Assembly: GCA_000750105.3 (NCBI GenBank)
Contig: JPHH03000090.1
Span: 1-64,000, forward strand
Length of the DNA stretch: 64,000 bases
Direction: 5' to 3'
Source of the DNA: Tolypocladium sp. Sup5 PDA-1
Taxonomy: Eukaryota > Ascomycota > Sordariomycetes > Hypocreales > Ophiocordycipitaceae
In this document: positions 1-11,709 of the stretch, one piece after another
Position numbering within the stretch: position 1 is the stretch's first letter
Layout: every line of letters starts with the position of its first letter
Program-made: the position numbers and the translations under genes
Notes under the pieces: generated by a model
Seen by the model: only the letters and a program-made list of their open reading frames with translations
Databases searched by the model: none
Told to the model about the DNA's origin: nothing

Positions 1-74
1 CATGGGTGGGGCGCAGGTTTGTATGGTAAAGATTTCAAGGTCTACCTTGCCTTTGCCTCGCAGCTATGATAGGC
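1..74. repeat. Tail of an LTR, less mutated copy
   Basis: This 74-bp stretch matches 407-480 base for base except for nine transitions, all of which convert CpA to TpA (or TpG to TpA) in the second copy. It therefore looks like the end of another copy of the same LTR lying just upstream of the element at 101-4312. The rest of that copy is outside the window. Confidence 0.75.
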
Positions 75-100
75 TCTCGTTATATAAACTAACTATAAAT

Positions 101-480
101 GCGAACTACTAGCTAAATACGGGAATTAATTACACGGTTGCGTTAGCCCGTCTCTATAGCACACGGCGGCTTACCCTATTAGTTGCTATGTTTTACTTAG
201 CCCCTCCCCCTATACTCTAATAATCTTTTTTTCGCGACATTTAATTAATAATTACGCGCTCTACGCATTCGGTACGCGCCTATAAATTATCTTATTTTAA
301 TCGCCTAATTACGCCCTCTATCCTCGTAGATTTTTAAACTAATTATATACTATATAGGAATACTTTATAAATACCCTAACCCTAGACGGGGTCTACCCTA
401 TGCAATTATGGGTAGGGCGTAGGTTTATATAGTAAAGATTTTAAGGTCTACCTTACCTTTGCCTCGTAGCTATAATAGGC
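101..480. repeat. Long terminal repeat, heavily RIPed copy
   Basis: Left copy of the terminal repeat pair. It aligns with 3891-4312 but is much richer in A and T, with most differences being C-to-T or G-to-A. The outer edge is uncertain because the canonical TG...CA ends have been mutated. Confidence 0.65.
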
Positions 481-3204
481 GGCAATATCGCTATTAAAAA
501 TACTATTTATACCCTTAATTCCTATAATATGCCCCCTAATTTTAATAATTATAGCCTAAACTTTATATCCTTATTTAATAAAATATAATATTTATCTACG
601 ATTACCTAATCTAATACTTAATACGCTTATAATTAATTAACGAAATCGCGGAATCCCTTCGTTATTACTAACTCTAGCGTTATAAATATAATTGGCGCTA
701 ACTAGTTACTATTCTAGCTTTGCTAAATATATAACTCGATCCTACTTCTCTCGTAATGCCTATATAAATCCTCTTATAATAATATTAATAGGATAATTAT
801 AATTATCGTCCCCTCCCGCGAATAAAACGCTAGTAATATAAATAATAAACTCTTGCCGCTACCTATGCCTATAATCTATACGATCGGGCTCTCCCCGTGG
901 ATAATCGCTTAGATTACTATCTCTTACTACCCTTAGAATACCGCGTTCTCGCCTATTATTATATATAACTACCCGCGGATATCGACCTAGTTTAATCGCG
1001 CGAATTGCTAGAATCGTGCCTCCTCGCGCGGGCCGTCGAATAGGTCCCGATATTATTTTATCCTAGGCCCTACCCCGCCCTAATCCTCCGCTCCGAACCC
1101 TAAAAATTAGTACTATTACTAGCTTATAGCCCGGAATTACTCCCGCCGCGCTACTATCCTAAATCTACCTTATTATAACTCCCGCGCGTAAATTATCCCT
1201 ATTATATATATCCTATATCCCGCCTATAAATCCGCTAGGTTATCCTTAATATTATTATTATCCTCGTCCCTAAATCTTTCCTCCTTAAATACTTAGTTTA
1301 AATACTAGTTCGATATCGTAATTATTATATACCTCTATATACTAATATTTAATCTTATCCCTATTAATCTCTTACTATGCCGTTATATAATCCGCCGCGC
1401 GTAGTCTAATATTTACTTACGCTCCTTAATCTAATCCCTAAACCCCTCTATTTCCGGTATATCCTCGCCTTCCCCCTCCGCGCGCTCTTCCCTTACTTAC
1501 TATATCTCCGCCTACTACCCTTCTTCTCGCTCCTTCTTCTCTTATTCTTATCTCTCTATCTCTCTTTCCTTCTCTATTTAGCTAATAACTTCGTTTAATT
1601 ATAAAAATATATTATAGTTATTAGCTTACTTAATAATCCCTTATACTTATTACTAAAATAGTAATACTAACTATAAATACTATATTAATAATTCGCCTAC
1701 CTCGCGTAGTAAATACTAGTAAATTACCTTAGCCTACCCGGTATTATAAAAATTCTTATAGTATAATATAATAAAATATATTATCTTATTATATACTAAA
1801 ATATTATATACCCCCTTATTAATAGTATTAATAAACTAGATGCCTAATATCTTAGTAGACTACGCTAGCTACCTAGCTACTATATATATAATTATCTATA
1901 ATCGCTCGCGGAATTATTCTAACGTATGCCTATACTTATATACTACGGCGGCCTTATATAGGTTATCGCCGCCGCTTCCCTTAGAAAACTATACTTTCCT
2001 ATACTCCTTAGACTCTAAAATACGCCGTAATACCTATTCGTCGCCTTTAGATAACTACGCGTTACGTTTATTATATAAAAACGAATATCTAACGCGGTCC
2101 TTGCTATAGTCGTCTTCTAACTTAGACTACTTAATCGATAGTAACCCTTTAACCCCTTCCTTCTCGACCGCTATTAACTATACTAATAATCCTCGTGCCT
2201 CGTTTACTAATATATATAATATATGCGATAATTTATCTATTATAAAATCGATTCGTCGATATTTAATACGCTACCCTTGCTAATTAATCGTGCCGCCGGC
2301 TATTATATTAAACCGAATATATATATTATATATTCGCGCCTCGTAAATCTAATCTATTAGTATCGGCAACGCGAACTATTTCCCCGGGATTTATATTATA
2401 AACTACTATACTTTATACCGCACGATATTAAAAATACTTATCGCTTCTTCTTATATATTATCCTCGTCTATATACTTTATTAACTCTATAACCTTATCCT
2501 CCTATTATAAATATAACTAATATATTACTAATATCTATACTACCTTAATAATAGCCGAATAAATAAGCATATAATCGATAGCTTCTATCTACCCGCCGTC
2601 GTCCCTTAACCCTATAACGGCTAACCTACTAATAATAGTACTATTATATTACCCTTGCTTTATTTAGTAGTCTAACTATAACGCGGCTATCTCTAAATAT
2701 AAATAGTTAATCCTTTCCTTAGTTATTATTATCTCGCTTATCCCTTCTATCTTATCCTTAATAATATCCTCTAATATATCGTATATATTAGCCTACTGCT
2801 TCGTTAATTAGTATAGTAGTATATCGTTATTATTGCTTATCTAGGTCCTATAAAAAATATATAATAATCGCCTCTAAATATCCTTATATCTCGCCTATAA
2901 ATCATCCTCTATATAGTTATCGAATAGCCTTCTTAGCTTAGTATAGATTTCTTTTCGCGTAACCTCGAATAATATAAACGATCTAACCTTAGTTACTATT
3001 ACTATTATACGCGCTTGCTCTACTACGCGCTCTAAACTTTCCTATATCTTTTATAATATAGGTTCGTTATCTTAGATTAGTCTTATCGTTTCGCGTAACT
3101 AGGGCGGATATAACCGTTCTAAATACTTTACCTAACTAACCTAATCTAACTACGCGTTTGGCTCTATCTTATCGCTAGTAACCTAGATTACGTCCTTAGC
3201 TCTC

Positions 3205-3420
3205 GTCTCGAATCTCTTAACTTAATCCTTATAGATTCATTTTACCTACTTATCGATACCCTTGGTTCTTGGGTTAGCGTCGAATAGCTCGCTAGCTCTT
3301 CTAACCTCGAACTACCCGCTTGCTACGCGTAACCGGAAAAATCGCTAATATCGCACGCCCGCCGTCCACGGCACCTCCCGCATTTACTTAGCCTACCGTG
3401 CTATATTAACCCCCTTCTTA
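3205..3420 (-). pseudogene. Gag-like coding remnant of the LTR element
   Basis: Reading the minus strand from 3420 downward gives a frame interrupted only by TAA/TAG codons that RIP would create from CAA, CAG or TGG. Readable pieces include KKGVNIAR, REVPWTAGVRY and RASELFDANPRTKGIDK. I take this as the N-terminal, Gag-like part of the element; this is inference from position and composition, because no zinc knuckle is visible in this piece. Confidence 0.45.
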
Positions 3421-3890
3421 CGTTTACTAACCTACCTATAATAGATACGGTAATATTCTCGTATCCTATGCTCTATACGGGCGATATACTAGCACGCCTT
3501 ATCGTTATATCGTAACCTATCGGTCTCTAGTAGTATAATAAATAGAATCGGGTCTATTATCGGCGGCGGTAACTTAAATATCGCTAATCTAGCCTAATCT
3601 TTAATAATCCCTTCGATAGAACCTACCTCGTCTATAATTTACTTCCTTTCCTTAGGATTAATAGATATATACTACTCCTTTAAATAGCTATTTACTTCCT
3701 TAGCTACGCACGCAAACCTATATAACTTATATACCACGAATAGGTATCCGGAAATCTAAATAAATAGCTCTATAGATAACGATAGGCACTTAGTTCTTAC
3801 TACTCTCTTTAATCGATTATGCTATCTATCTACCTACTTTACGTCTATCTACTCCTTTAAACTCTTCCTACTTCGCTATCTTAACGCGAA

Positions 3891-4312
3891 CTACCGGGGT
3901 CTACGGGTTCTAATACGGGAACTAATTTACACGAACGCGTCGGCCCGTCTCTATAGCGCGCCGGGGTTAGCCCTATTGGCCACTATATTCCACCCGGCCC
4001 TTCTCCCACGTCATCCGACCGCCGGCATCCCTATTATTAATACTATATTAATTAACTTTTTAGCAAATGAAAACCGACTATTGCGCGCTCTTCGTGATTG
4101 ATTCGCGTCTAGAAATTATCTCGTTTTAATCGCCTAAACGTGCCCTTAATTCTTATACTTTTTTAGACACCATACGTGGCATATAGGTATATTCCGTTAT
4201 AACCCTAACCCTGGCCGGAATCTACCCCCTGTCTTTATGAGTGGGTCCCCGTTTTGTATGGGAATCTTCCAGACGTGTACTGTCCGTTCCCATGCAGCTT
4301 TGACAGCTAGTG
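3891..4312. repeat. Long terminal repeat, mildly mutated copy
   Basis: Right copy of the terminal repeat (the 5' LTR in the sense of the minus-strand element). It keeps far more G and C than the left copy, so RIP damage fades toward this edge. It ends next to a 30-bp tandem repeat. Confidence 0.65.
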
Positions 4313-4427
4313 CGATAACCGCAAAACTCTAATACGGCTAGCCCGGTGACCGCGAAATTTAATGCGGCTAGCCCGGCGACCGCGAAATTTAATATAGCTA
4401 GCTCGGTGACCGCGAAATTCAAAAGGG
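4308..4427. repeat. 30-bp tandem repeat, about four units
   Basis: Unit CGGCTAGCCCGGTGACCGCG plus AAATTTAATG. Clean copies start near 4335, 4365 and 4395, with a degenerate copy before them. The array lies exactly between the LTR edge and the RecQ-type fragment. Confidence 0.8.
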
Positions 4428-4431
4428 CAAT

Positions 4432-5455
4432 TTACGCGAGCCCAACTCTCTTTGCAACAAGACACAATGCGACGTATAGAATTAGCCGGCTGCCGGTCTC
4501 CGAGGGGATCTTCTTGCCGTATAGTAGCAGGCTGAGCGTGTAGCCCATCGGGTAGTAGCCGCCCTTGCAGAGCCACTCGAGCCGGACCTTAACGAAGCGC
4601 CGCGCGAGGTTAACCATGCCCGGCCTCTCGTTGGTCGGGATAGCCCACTCGCCCAGTAGCGCCCGGGCCATGTAGTTGAGGCCGGCGAGGACGTAGGTGA
4701 AAAGGTACGCTGGCCGCAGCTGCCCGGACTCCCCGTCGATGCCTAGGACAGCGACGAAGTGCCAGAGCGGGCTCTCGAAAGGGTCCCCTTCCAGGCGCTG
4801 CATCCAGAAGCCGGCCGACACCGGCAGCAGCTCCTCGCGTAGCGCCTCGTCCGGCCAGCCGCCGTCCCGCAGGTGATCCCACAGCTGCCTCAGGCTCGTC
4901 CTCTGCGCGTCGGTGAAGCGGAATCCGTGCACTTCTAGCAGCGCCGCCTCGTCTAGGGACAAGACGTTGAGGCAGTAGCAGAGGAAGCGCTTCCAGTACG
5001 CCAGGTTCCGCTGCATGCTCGTCTTCTCCTGGAGCGGCCCGAACGGCACGCTGTGGGCGTCTATGGGGTGCGGGCTGGCCAGCAGCAGGCGCGTCATCAG
5101 CGGCATGGACTTGAGGCCGTCGATGCAGCGGCCGAAGAAGAGCTGGTCCATGTTGGCCGACAGCCGTTGCAGCGGCTCGTCCTCGAGCCCCGGCATCCGG
5201 CTGCAGAGGTGCATCTCGCCCAGGTCCCTGCCTTTAAAGTAGTCGGTCCAGCCCGCGCGGCGTAGCCAGGTCGTCGTCTCGTGCCGTAGGATGCCCTCCG
5301 CTAGCACCTTCTGCAGCTCTTCCTGCCGGCCCTGGTCGTATTCCCACTGCTCCTTGATCTCGGCGACCAGCTCGCACGCGGACCGGCCCGACGATGACGA
5401 CGCCGCCCTTCTGCTGAGCCGCTGCTGCTCCTCCCCGTACGACGCTCTGCTTGGC
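4432..5455 (-). pseudogene. Fragment of telomere-linked RecQ-type helicase protein (upstream region)
   Basis: A GC-rich open frame of about 340 codons on the minus strand, bounded upstream by an in-frame TAG near 5454 and running into the tandem repeat at its 3' end. Recognisable pieces include ELVAEIKEQWEYDQGRQEEL, TTWLRRAGWTDYF and MGYTLSLLLYGKKI. They resemble the region that precedes the helicase domain in the large fungal telomere-linked/RecQ-like helicase proteins; this is recalled family knowledge, not a database search. No helicase motifs are present here. A different part of the same kind of protein, the helicase core, lies at 38.7-39.3 kb on the same strand. It is a truncated relic, yet it has escaped RIP. 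Confidence 0.55.
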
Positions 5456-6421
5456 TATAACGCCGTCGCCGTATCGCTTCCGTCCGCTATTTTTTAACCC
5501 CGGGCGATTCTACTAGGTCGCGGGCGGTAGCGTGCGGCTAGCGTTTCCCTGCCCCCCCCCCCCCCTTTCGTTTTCTAGCCAATAATATAGGGGGGCGCGG
5601 TGGCGGGCGACTGCTCTAGTACTCGTAACCCTCGAGTCGGGCGGCTCGACGTAACCCAGGGTTACGTTGGAGGAAAGGCGGGCGTGCGCAATTCGGGTCG
5701 TACGGCGACGGTGTCGTCGTGCACGGAAGCGTCGCGCGATGCGTCAATGGATGGTGATGGTCTGGCCGTCGCGACGACGCAGGAATCAGGCGCCACGGCG
5801 CGAAACGTGGTTCGCGCGGCATCTGGCGACTGGCATCTCGCGCCCCTGCAGCCGGTGGGGCGGCGCGTAGGCGTGGGCAGAACGCGCACACCGCCCGGCA
5901 TCTCACGTCAAATGCCGCGAACCTATCGGTTAGGACCATGGAATTACAGTCCTGATTTCTAGGACGGGTCGCACTAACGCAGCTAGCTGGGCCGATGTGT
6001 TGACTGACTGTAACTGCAATATCTTAAATTTCCTTATTATTTATTAAATTAATGAGTATGTATTACTGCCACTTTGTTAAAGCTAAACGTATACACCCCT
6101 GACCACTAAAGGCAAGGCAAAGCAAAAGAGGGATTGAATTCCATAGCTAGGGCCTGCCTAGGAAAGAAGGGGAAGACGTTCTCCGGGGATGGATTTGAGG
6201 GTATGTGAGAAGGAAATAACGCTCTGCCCGAAAGTGCCCCTTTTCTCCTCTCAATGCCCAAGGCATCGAGAGCCCCTATTCGCACGAGCCGAGAGCCCGG
6301 GTCCGGCTAACTGACCCCATAAACCACTACTTGGGAACGCTCAGTAAGTATAACGGAACTCGTCAGGGGCGGCGTCCTAGGGCAAATTAGTCACCAAGAT
6401 GCGTCTAGGGAGTGGGGAGGG
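5456..6421. other. Non-coding stretch between RecQ fragment and MFS gene
   Basis: Contains a run of 14 C at 5552-5565 and a GC-rich segment (5600-5960) that is open in several frames on both strands. None of these frames encodes anything I recognise. Nothing else is supported; 5990-6421 would be the 3' flank of the MFS gene. Confidence 0.5.
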
Positions 6422-8106
6422 TCATCGGCTTACGTCGTTATGAGGTTCTAATGACTTCTTGCCCCGGTCCGCCAGCTTATTCTGTCTGTAAAAGTCCAAA
6501 TCGCAGAGCAGAACGAGAATCATGGTTAGGAGAGAACACGCAATACACGTATACATGCCCGGCTTGTATCTTGTAGCCTTGTCTTGTTCCCGGAACACTA
6601 GGCTGCCAACAATACCACCGATGCCGCCAAAGCTAACGAGGGTGGCGCTGCAGAAAGCACGTTTCCACTGACCGCGCACGTTGTTAGCCTGGAACGACAT
6701 AATGGCAGGTACGTTGCTATTGGACCCTGCGGTTACTAGGAAGACGCCAAAGTAGCGAACTGCCGCGTTACGATGCCACCCCATTATGGGCAGACCGATA
6801 AGGCAGAGTAGCATATTGAATAAGATAATGGGTCCGCGGACGCGGAACCTATCGCCATAGTAGCCAGTGAGGAACATGACGATGCCGGCGAAGGCATAGG
6901 GAGGAGCAACGAGGCACTGAGCCTGCGCGACGGTAAAGTTCATACTACCCTGGAGGATAATAGGTAAACTATAGGCGAGGGCGTACGTTATGGAGGTCGT
7001 ATTGAGGAAAATCATAGCGTAAGCCCAGATCTTCCAGTCTGCCCCCGCGCCGAGGTATTTGCGTAGGTTGAAGGGCGGCACCTTTGAGTCTCCACGGTCC
7101 TTCTGGATGCGGTCAATAACCCACTGGCGTTCAAGCAGGCCTAGGAATTTCCATGACTTCCGCTGCGAGTCGGGGAAGTCAACCAGGAGCCAGTACCCCG
7201 CGATGGCTAAGGCGCATGTGATGACGCCTTCGATGATGAAGATCCAGCGCCAGCCAGTGATGCCCTGCTGACCGGCTAGCTGCATGAGCTAGGATGATAG
7301 TCTAGTTAGCGAGCGGCTTGGCAAGGCTAGAAAGGTACGGTTACGCGAGACATACCCCGTAGGCCAGGATACCGGAGAAGCCTGACGTAACGGAACCGAA
7401 TAGAAAGAAGAGTGAATATCGTTTGCCAACCTCGTCTATAATACGTCAGTATGACTATGCTCTCGGGCAAGACGAGGCAGCGTAGGCAAGGTCTTGTCGC
7501 CTTAAGAAGACTCACATCGCGTATACCATGTGCTGAGCAAGTAAACGCAGCTTGGGAAGAAGCCAGCCTCTAAAGCGCCGAGGACAACCCTGAGGCCAGC
7601 AAGTTTCTCAAAGCTTTTAATAAAGCCTATGCCGATCATGACAATTCCCCAGAATAGGGTAATGGCTGCAAGGTGTACCCGTGGACCGATTTTTCGAACT
7701 AGGATAGTGGATGGGGGCTGGAAGATGATATACGGAATGAAGAAGACCAGATTAACAATATTCTATCAGAAGGACGCGCTTTTGTTAGCGTCATGTCGTA
7801 GATGCTTCATCAACTAGAAAAGACGCCTATGAGACTCACATAGAGAACCCCCTCTAGTTTGAGCTCGACAGTCATGCCGGCGATGCTGGCGGCGCCCATG
7901 TTGGTGCGGTCCATGAGACAGACACAGTACATGGCGCCAACAGTGGCGATAAGCCGACGGTCAATGCGCCGGATGATGTTGCGCTGCTCCTGGGGCGTGA
8001 AGTCATGGTCGTTGCCGACCTCATCGTCGGCGGCATTGTCTTTGGCGGCGTCGATGTGGGCGAACTCGGCCGCCTGCTTCTCGTGGTCTACTCCTCTGCC
8101 GTCCAT
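6422..8106 (-). CDS. MFS transporter, Dal5/allantoate permease type (anion:cation symporter family)
   Basis: Plasma-membrane carrier predicted to import an organic anion by proton symport. Four exons: 8106-7840, 7762-7516, 7435-7356 and 7288-6422, joined by introns starting GTGAGT, GTGAGT and GTATGT; the sum is 487 codons in frame (486 aa). The start at 8106 (MDGRGVD) was chosen because the conserved N-terminal stretch RRIDRRLIATVGAMYCVCLM follows about 45 residues later, as is usual in the family. Signature pieces: LMDRTNMGAASIAG, IIFQPPSTILVRKIGPRVHL, VVLGALEAGFFPSCVYLLS and WRWIFIIEGV. It looks intact, with about 12 hydrophobic segments. It is the first gene of a five-gene block with an acyl-CoA ligase and two acyl-CoA dehydrogenases, which suggests its substrate is a carboxylate fed into CoA-dependent oxidation. 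Confidence 0.88.
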
Positions 8107-9028
8107 TGTGATGGATGTCCGGAATGGCGTGTCTCTGTGAGCCAGGTGCCCAAAGGCAGCAGTGGGGAGGGCACGAAGATGGTTATGGAGAGGCAGGGCG
8201 AGGAAGATCAAGTGCGACAGTTGAGCGTTTTCTACTGGTCAGGCTGCAGACGTGAGCGACGAGGACCGACTTGCAAGAGCCAGAAGGGGATCGGGAGGGA
8301 GGGCAGCGGCGGAAGATATAGTAGCGGATCCTTCCCCAAGACGAAGGGCGCGTGAGCGTTGCATGCACAACCTTACCATACGCCTCTATTTGTGTACCTC
8401 CGAGTACGTACGTATAGGTAAGATGCGGTATCGAACCGACGTTGGCTCTCCCCGCGATGTCAAGTCGGCGGTCCGCGCTATTGCCTTCAAGTTCAAGCCC
8501 CAAACAGGGCATTGTTCATACACGGCGCGTCTCGGAGTTTTGAGCGGAGCTCCACGGATGGTCCTGTGGATCTTGCTCCAGGACCGAATATCGCCGCTCG
8601 GCAGTTTACGTACCCACCCAGCGGGTCGCCCACACTCCCTCTCGATAGTTCAACAAGAGGAAGCTCTTCACAGTCGTAAACGCTTAAGCAATAATGCCTC
8701 TATTTGGCTTGCAAAAGCTGTAACTGGAAGCCGGATAAATAGGGTTCGTGTGCGATTTGTTTTAGGTGTCAGATGTGCCCTTTGAATCTAGAATTCGCCG
8801 TGTCAGAGGCGAGATAGCTCTGGTGTGGCATGGTTTTACATACTAGGTCTAGGTGTGGCGGGGCAGGCGGTGCTGCGCGCTATAGGCTCTCTGCATCCGC
8901 TGTTGTTGGCATCCATTGCCTCTCCGACGATCGAATTGAAAATATTGAGGTCCATGGAAGTGAAAGAACTAGGATGAATTGAAGGAATTACTATCATGAA
9001 TTTACATGCAAGGTAATCTGATATCTGT
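8107..9028. other. Intergenic region, MFS 5' flank and ligase 3' flank
   Basis: Both neighbours are on the minus strand, so this holds the MFS promoter (adjacent to 8106) and the ligase terminator region (near 9028). An unrecognised open frame at 8252-8785 on the plus strand has no plausible product. No clear regulatory palindrome was seen. Confidence 0.5.
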
Positions 9029-11205
9029 TTATAGCTTCGCCCGAACGGTTGCCCCTTCAACATGGTAATATTGCCTGAAATCCTCCAAGCACTGGCCATT
9101 CAGCACGGTGGAGCTTATGCGTTTTGGAACCTCGCCAGTGCTTATCGTCTGCTTGACCAGTGTCTCGACCTTCTTGCCGTTTGCCGTCATCGGTATCTCC
9201 TTGACTGGCAGAACGAAACGCGGCACATGTCGTGCGCTCAAGCCGAAGCGAATAGCATCACGGAGTCTCTGGTCCAGGGCGGCATCGAAACGGTAGCCGT
9301 CACGCATGATGACGAAGAGAAAGACCTCCTCGTCGCTATCGATGCCTTTTCGGCTTCTTCCGACACAGAGCGTCGTTTCGATAATTTCATTGAAAGGATG
9401 CGCCTCAGTGATCGAATAGACCTCAGATGACCCAAAGCGGATCCCCTGGGGATTAAGAACTCCATCACTGCGTAGCGGTGTTAGCGTACACTGACACATA
9501 ATTACCTCGTGCGTGAGATCTTCTTCATTGCACTCACCTGCGGCCATGGACTTGAGATCCACCCGTTACAGGGTTGAAGCTAGCCCAGTCGTGCTGAGCC
9601 CAGCAAGGAAAATCGAATCTCTCAAAATAGCTCGCTTTGTATCGCTTGTTTCCTTCGTCTCCCCACATGAAGACTGGCATAGAAGGGAACGGCTGTCTAC
9701 AAATCAGCTCGCCAGGAAGACCGAGGTGTTTGACAGATTCGCCCGTCACAGGATCAGCGACGTCTACGTCGTGACCTAGCATTGGGAGCTGAAGTTCACC
9801 AGGGTACAACGGACCAGCCGGATCCGTACCTACCCACGATGTAACAATATCTGTACCCCCTGTGACGCTAGTCAGGTGTATTGTCGGCGGGAAAACCTGA
9901 TAAAACCAATGGTACTGGCTGGCGGCGAGATGGGACCCTCCCGTTTGAACCATCCGAAGCGCAGGGATATTGTACTTTTCCTTTGGCACAACGCCACTGG
10001 ACTCAAGCTGCTGGAGATAGCGAGGAGATACCCCCCAGTACGCCACATTGTGCTTCTGCACGATGTCCAACATAGATTCCGGTTTAGGGAATGTTGGAGA
10101 ACCATCATATAAAACCAGCGTGGCACCAGCGGATAAATGGCCAACCATAATGTTCCACAGAACCCAGGACGGGCTGGAGTACTGGAAAACAACCTCTCCT
10201 GGCCTGAGAGAATTGTGCAGCTTCGAGGTCTTCTTGTGCTGCATTATGACTCCATGCTGATGGACAAGACATTTCGGAGGCCCAGAAGTCCCGCTAGAAT
10301 ACAAGATGTAAAGCGGAGCGGAGAATGGCAGCCGCTTAAACTCGAGCTTATCCGACGGGTCAGACCGAGCCAGAAACTCAGGTAGATCTAGGAACGGATT
10401 CGCAGGAGTCTTGTGGAGTGGTATCAGCACCACTAGAGGCTCTTTCGTCAGCCGGGCAAAAATCGACAATATCTTATCCAGATTTGTGCGCTGGCGGCCC
10501 TTGTAAGTGACATGGCTGTCTGCAAATAAGACTGTTGGACCAACTTGCTGTAGGCGTGAGACGCAACCCTGGGACAGAATTTAGCGCGGGAGAATCGTGG
10601 GGTTCATTAAGTTAACTGACCTCGGTGCCCAAGTCTGAGGCAATGGAAGTGAAGATGGCCCCCAAGCTTGCAGTAGCAAGGAAAACGGAAATGGACCAGA
10701 TCGAAGTAGAAATCAGAGCAGCAACCCGGTCTCCCTCTTTGATACCGCTTCTTTGCAGAGCGCTCCGAATTTTCCGGACCTGTTCACGTAGTTCTGCCCA
10801 GGACCAGCGTTCTCCGTCCAGGCCCTGGCCTTCGCGGATTCCAATCAATGCTAGGGAGTCGAGTGACAATTCAGGCTGCGTCAATATGTTCTCGGCATAG
10901 TTGATGCGAGCATTCTCAAAGAATCGCGGATTCTCGTCCATTGGTATTTGAGAATCATAAGCCCGTGTTGTTCCTGGAGGTATATCCGGGACAAGTCCAA
11001 CATAGGACCATAGATCGATCCAAAACTCTTGCGGAGCGGAGATTGACCATATGTGCAGCTCCTGGGAATTCTGCAAATCGAGGTTGAACTTTTTGTTGAC
11101 GTGGCCGCGGTATTGATTCATTGGGATCGAAGCTGGTGGTACGCATGGCATCCAGATGTGCTTCTGGGCCCCAGAGAGCTGCACGGGCGAGTTGCTTGTC
11201 TCCAT
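9029..11205 (-). CDS. Acetoacetyl-CoA synthetase-type acyl-CoA ligase with PTS1
   Basis: ATP-dependent ligase that activates acetoacetate or a similar acid to its CoA thioester through an acyl-adenylate. Three exons: 11205-10621, 10568-9538 and 9467-9029; phases match and give 684 aa, the normal length for this family. Visible motifs: the AMP-binding loop YSSGTSGPPKCLVHQHG, the TGGTDI region, QLPMLGHDVDV, the hinge-side GVLNPQGIRFGSSEVY and the C-terminal catalytic lysine segment PMTANGKKVE. The last three residues are AKL, which fits the peroxisomal PTS1 consensus, so a peroxisomal location is inferred; classical acetoacetyl-CoA synthetases are cytosolic. It is divergent from the neighbouring acyl-CoA dehydrogenase with about 500 bp between starts, suggesting joint control. 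The true substrate may differ from acetoacetate. Confidence 0.87.
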
Positions 11206-11709
11206 GTTAACGATGATGTCTTTCTTTGTCTCTGTCGAAGCTGTGGAGGCCTAGCCTGTTTTTGAAAGCAGGCTAGTTGTCGTTCGGTGATGATTCTTGT
11301 CTGGCCCATGTGACGCAATACTTCAGCTAAATCTGGCGCCGAAAATCGCCGCGGCGCTACGGCGAATCTCGGTAATTTGTTTAATGTCCCTGTTGGTGCA
11401 AGTGTGGGGCACGGACCTTGAGGGGTCTGATAACGTAGACGTCTTAGGATGCCCCTTATGGCTACGTAAATAGGTTGCATTGAGGGATAAGGCAGACATA
11501 CGGAGTACCAATTAGCATAAATAGGTAGGCCTCTTCCATCAGTCCAGGCAAGAAGAGGTGTGCACAATTGACCTTATCCGTTGGCTGTTTTGTTACCCGC
11601 TTTTACACCCACAGTCCCCAACGAACACTTTTCGCAGACCTATAATTCGACGCCAGCAGTTCGTCCTCTGAAAATCGTTGGCGTCAAAGACTTTGCCAAC
11701 TTCGACAAA
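11206..11709. promoter_or_regulatory. Shared divergent promoter between ligase and acyl-CoA dehydrogenase
   Basis: About 500 bp separate the start codons of two divergent genes. A perfect 8-bp palindrome GCCGCGGC lies at 11348-11355, with further CGG triplets just downstream; CGG triplets are the usual half-sites of Zn2Cys6 regulators, and one such regulator is encoded two genes away. The binding role is inference. Confidence 0.45.

Larger units (their letters stand above)
101..4312 (-). mobile_element. RIP-degraded LTR retrotransposon
   Basis: Two direct repeats of about 380-420 bp (101-480 and 3891-4312) flank about 3.4 kb of very AT-rich sequence full of TAA/TAG/TATA. Shared stretches include the block around CGTCTCTATAGC (near 150 and 3945) and the CCCTAACCCT block (near 380 and 4203). 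The plus strand is pyrimidine rich and a degenerate gag-like reading frame is readable on the minus strand, so the element points left. The interior is short for a full gag-pol, so it may be an internally deleted or non-autonomous copy. No reverse transcriptase or integrase motif could be read through the RIP damage. Confidence 0.7.

Noticed and set aside
1840..2109. 89-codon open frame inside the AT-rich LTR element
   Set aside because: Composition is that of RIPed DNA (Tyr/Leu/Asn rich by base content); the element's coding strand is the other one.
5600..5962. Overlapping GC-rich open frames on both strands
   Set aside because: High GC removes stops in all frames; no frame resembles a protein family and there are no splice signals.
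8252..8785. 177-codon plus-strand frame in the MFS promoter region
   Set aside because: No domain, and it runs into the MFS promoter; most likely chance.
11581..11709. 5' extension of the acyl-CoA dehydrogenase frame
   Set aside because: It would start with TTG; ATG 11710 has a good context and matches the family N-terminus.
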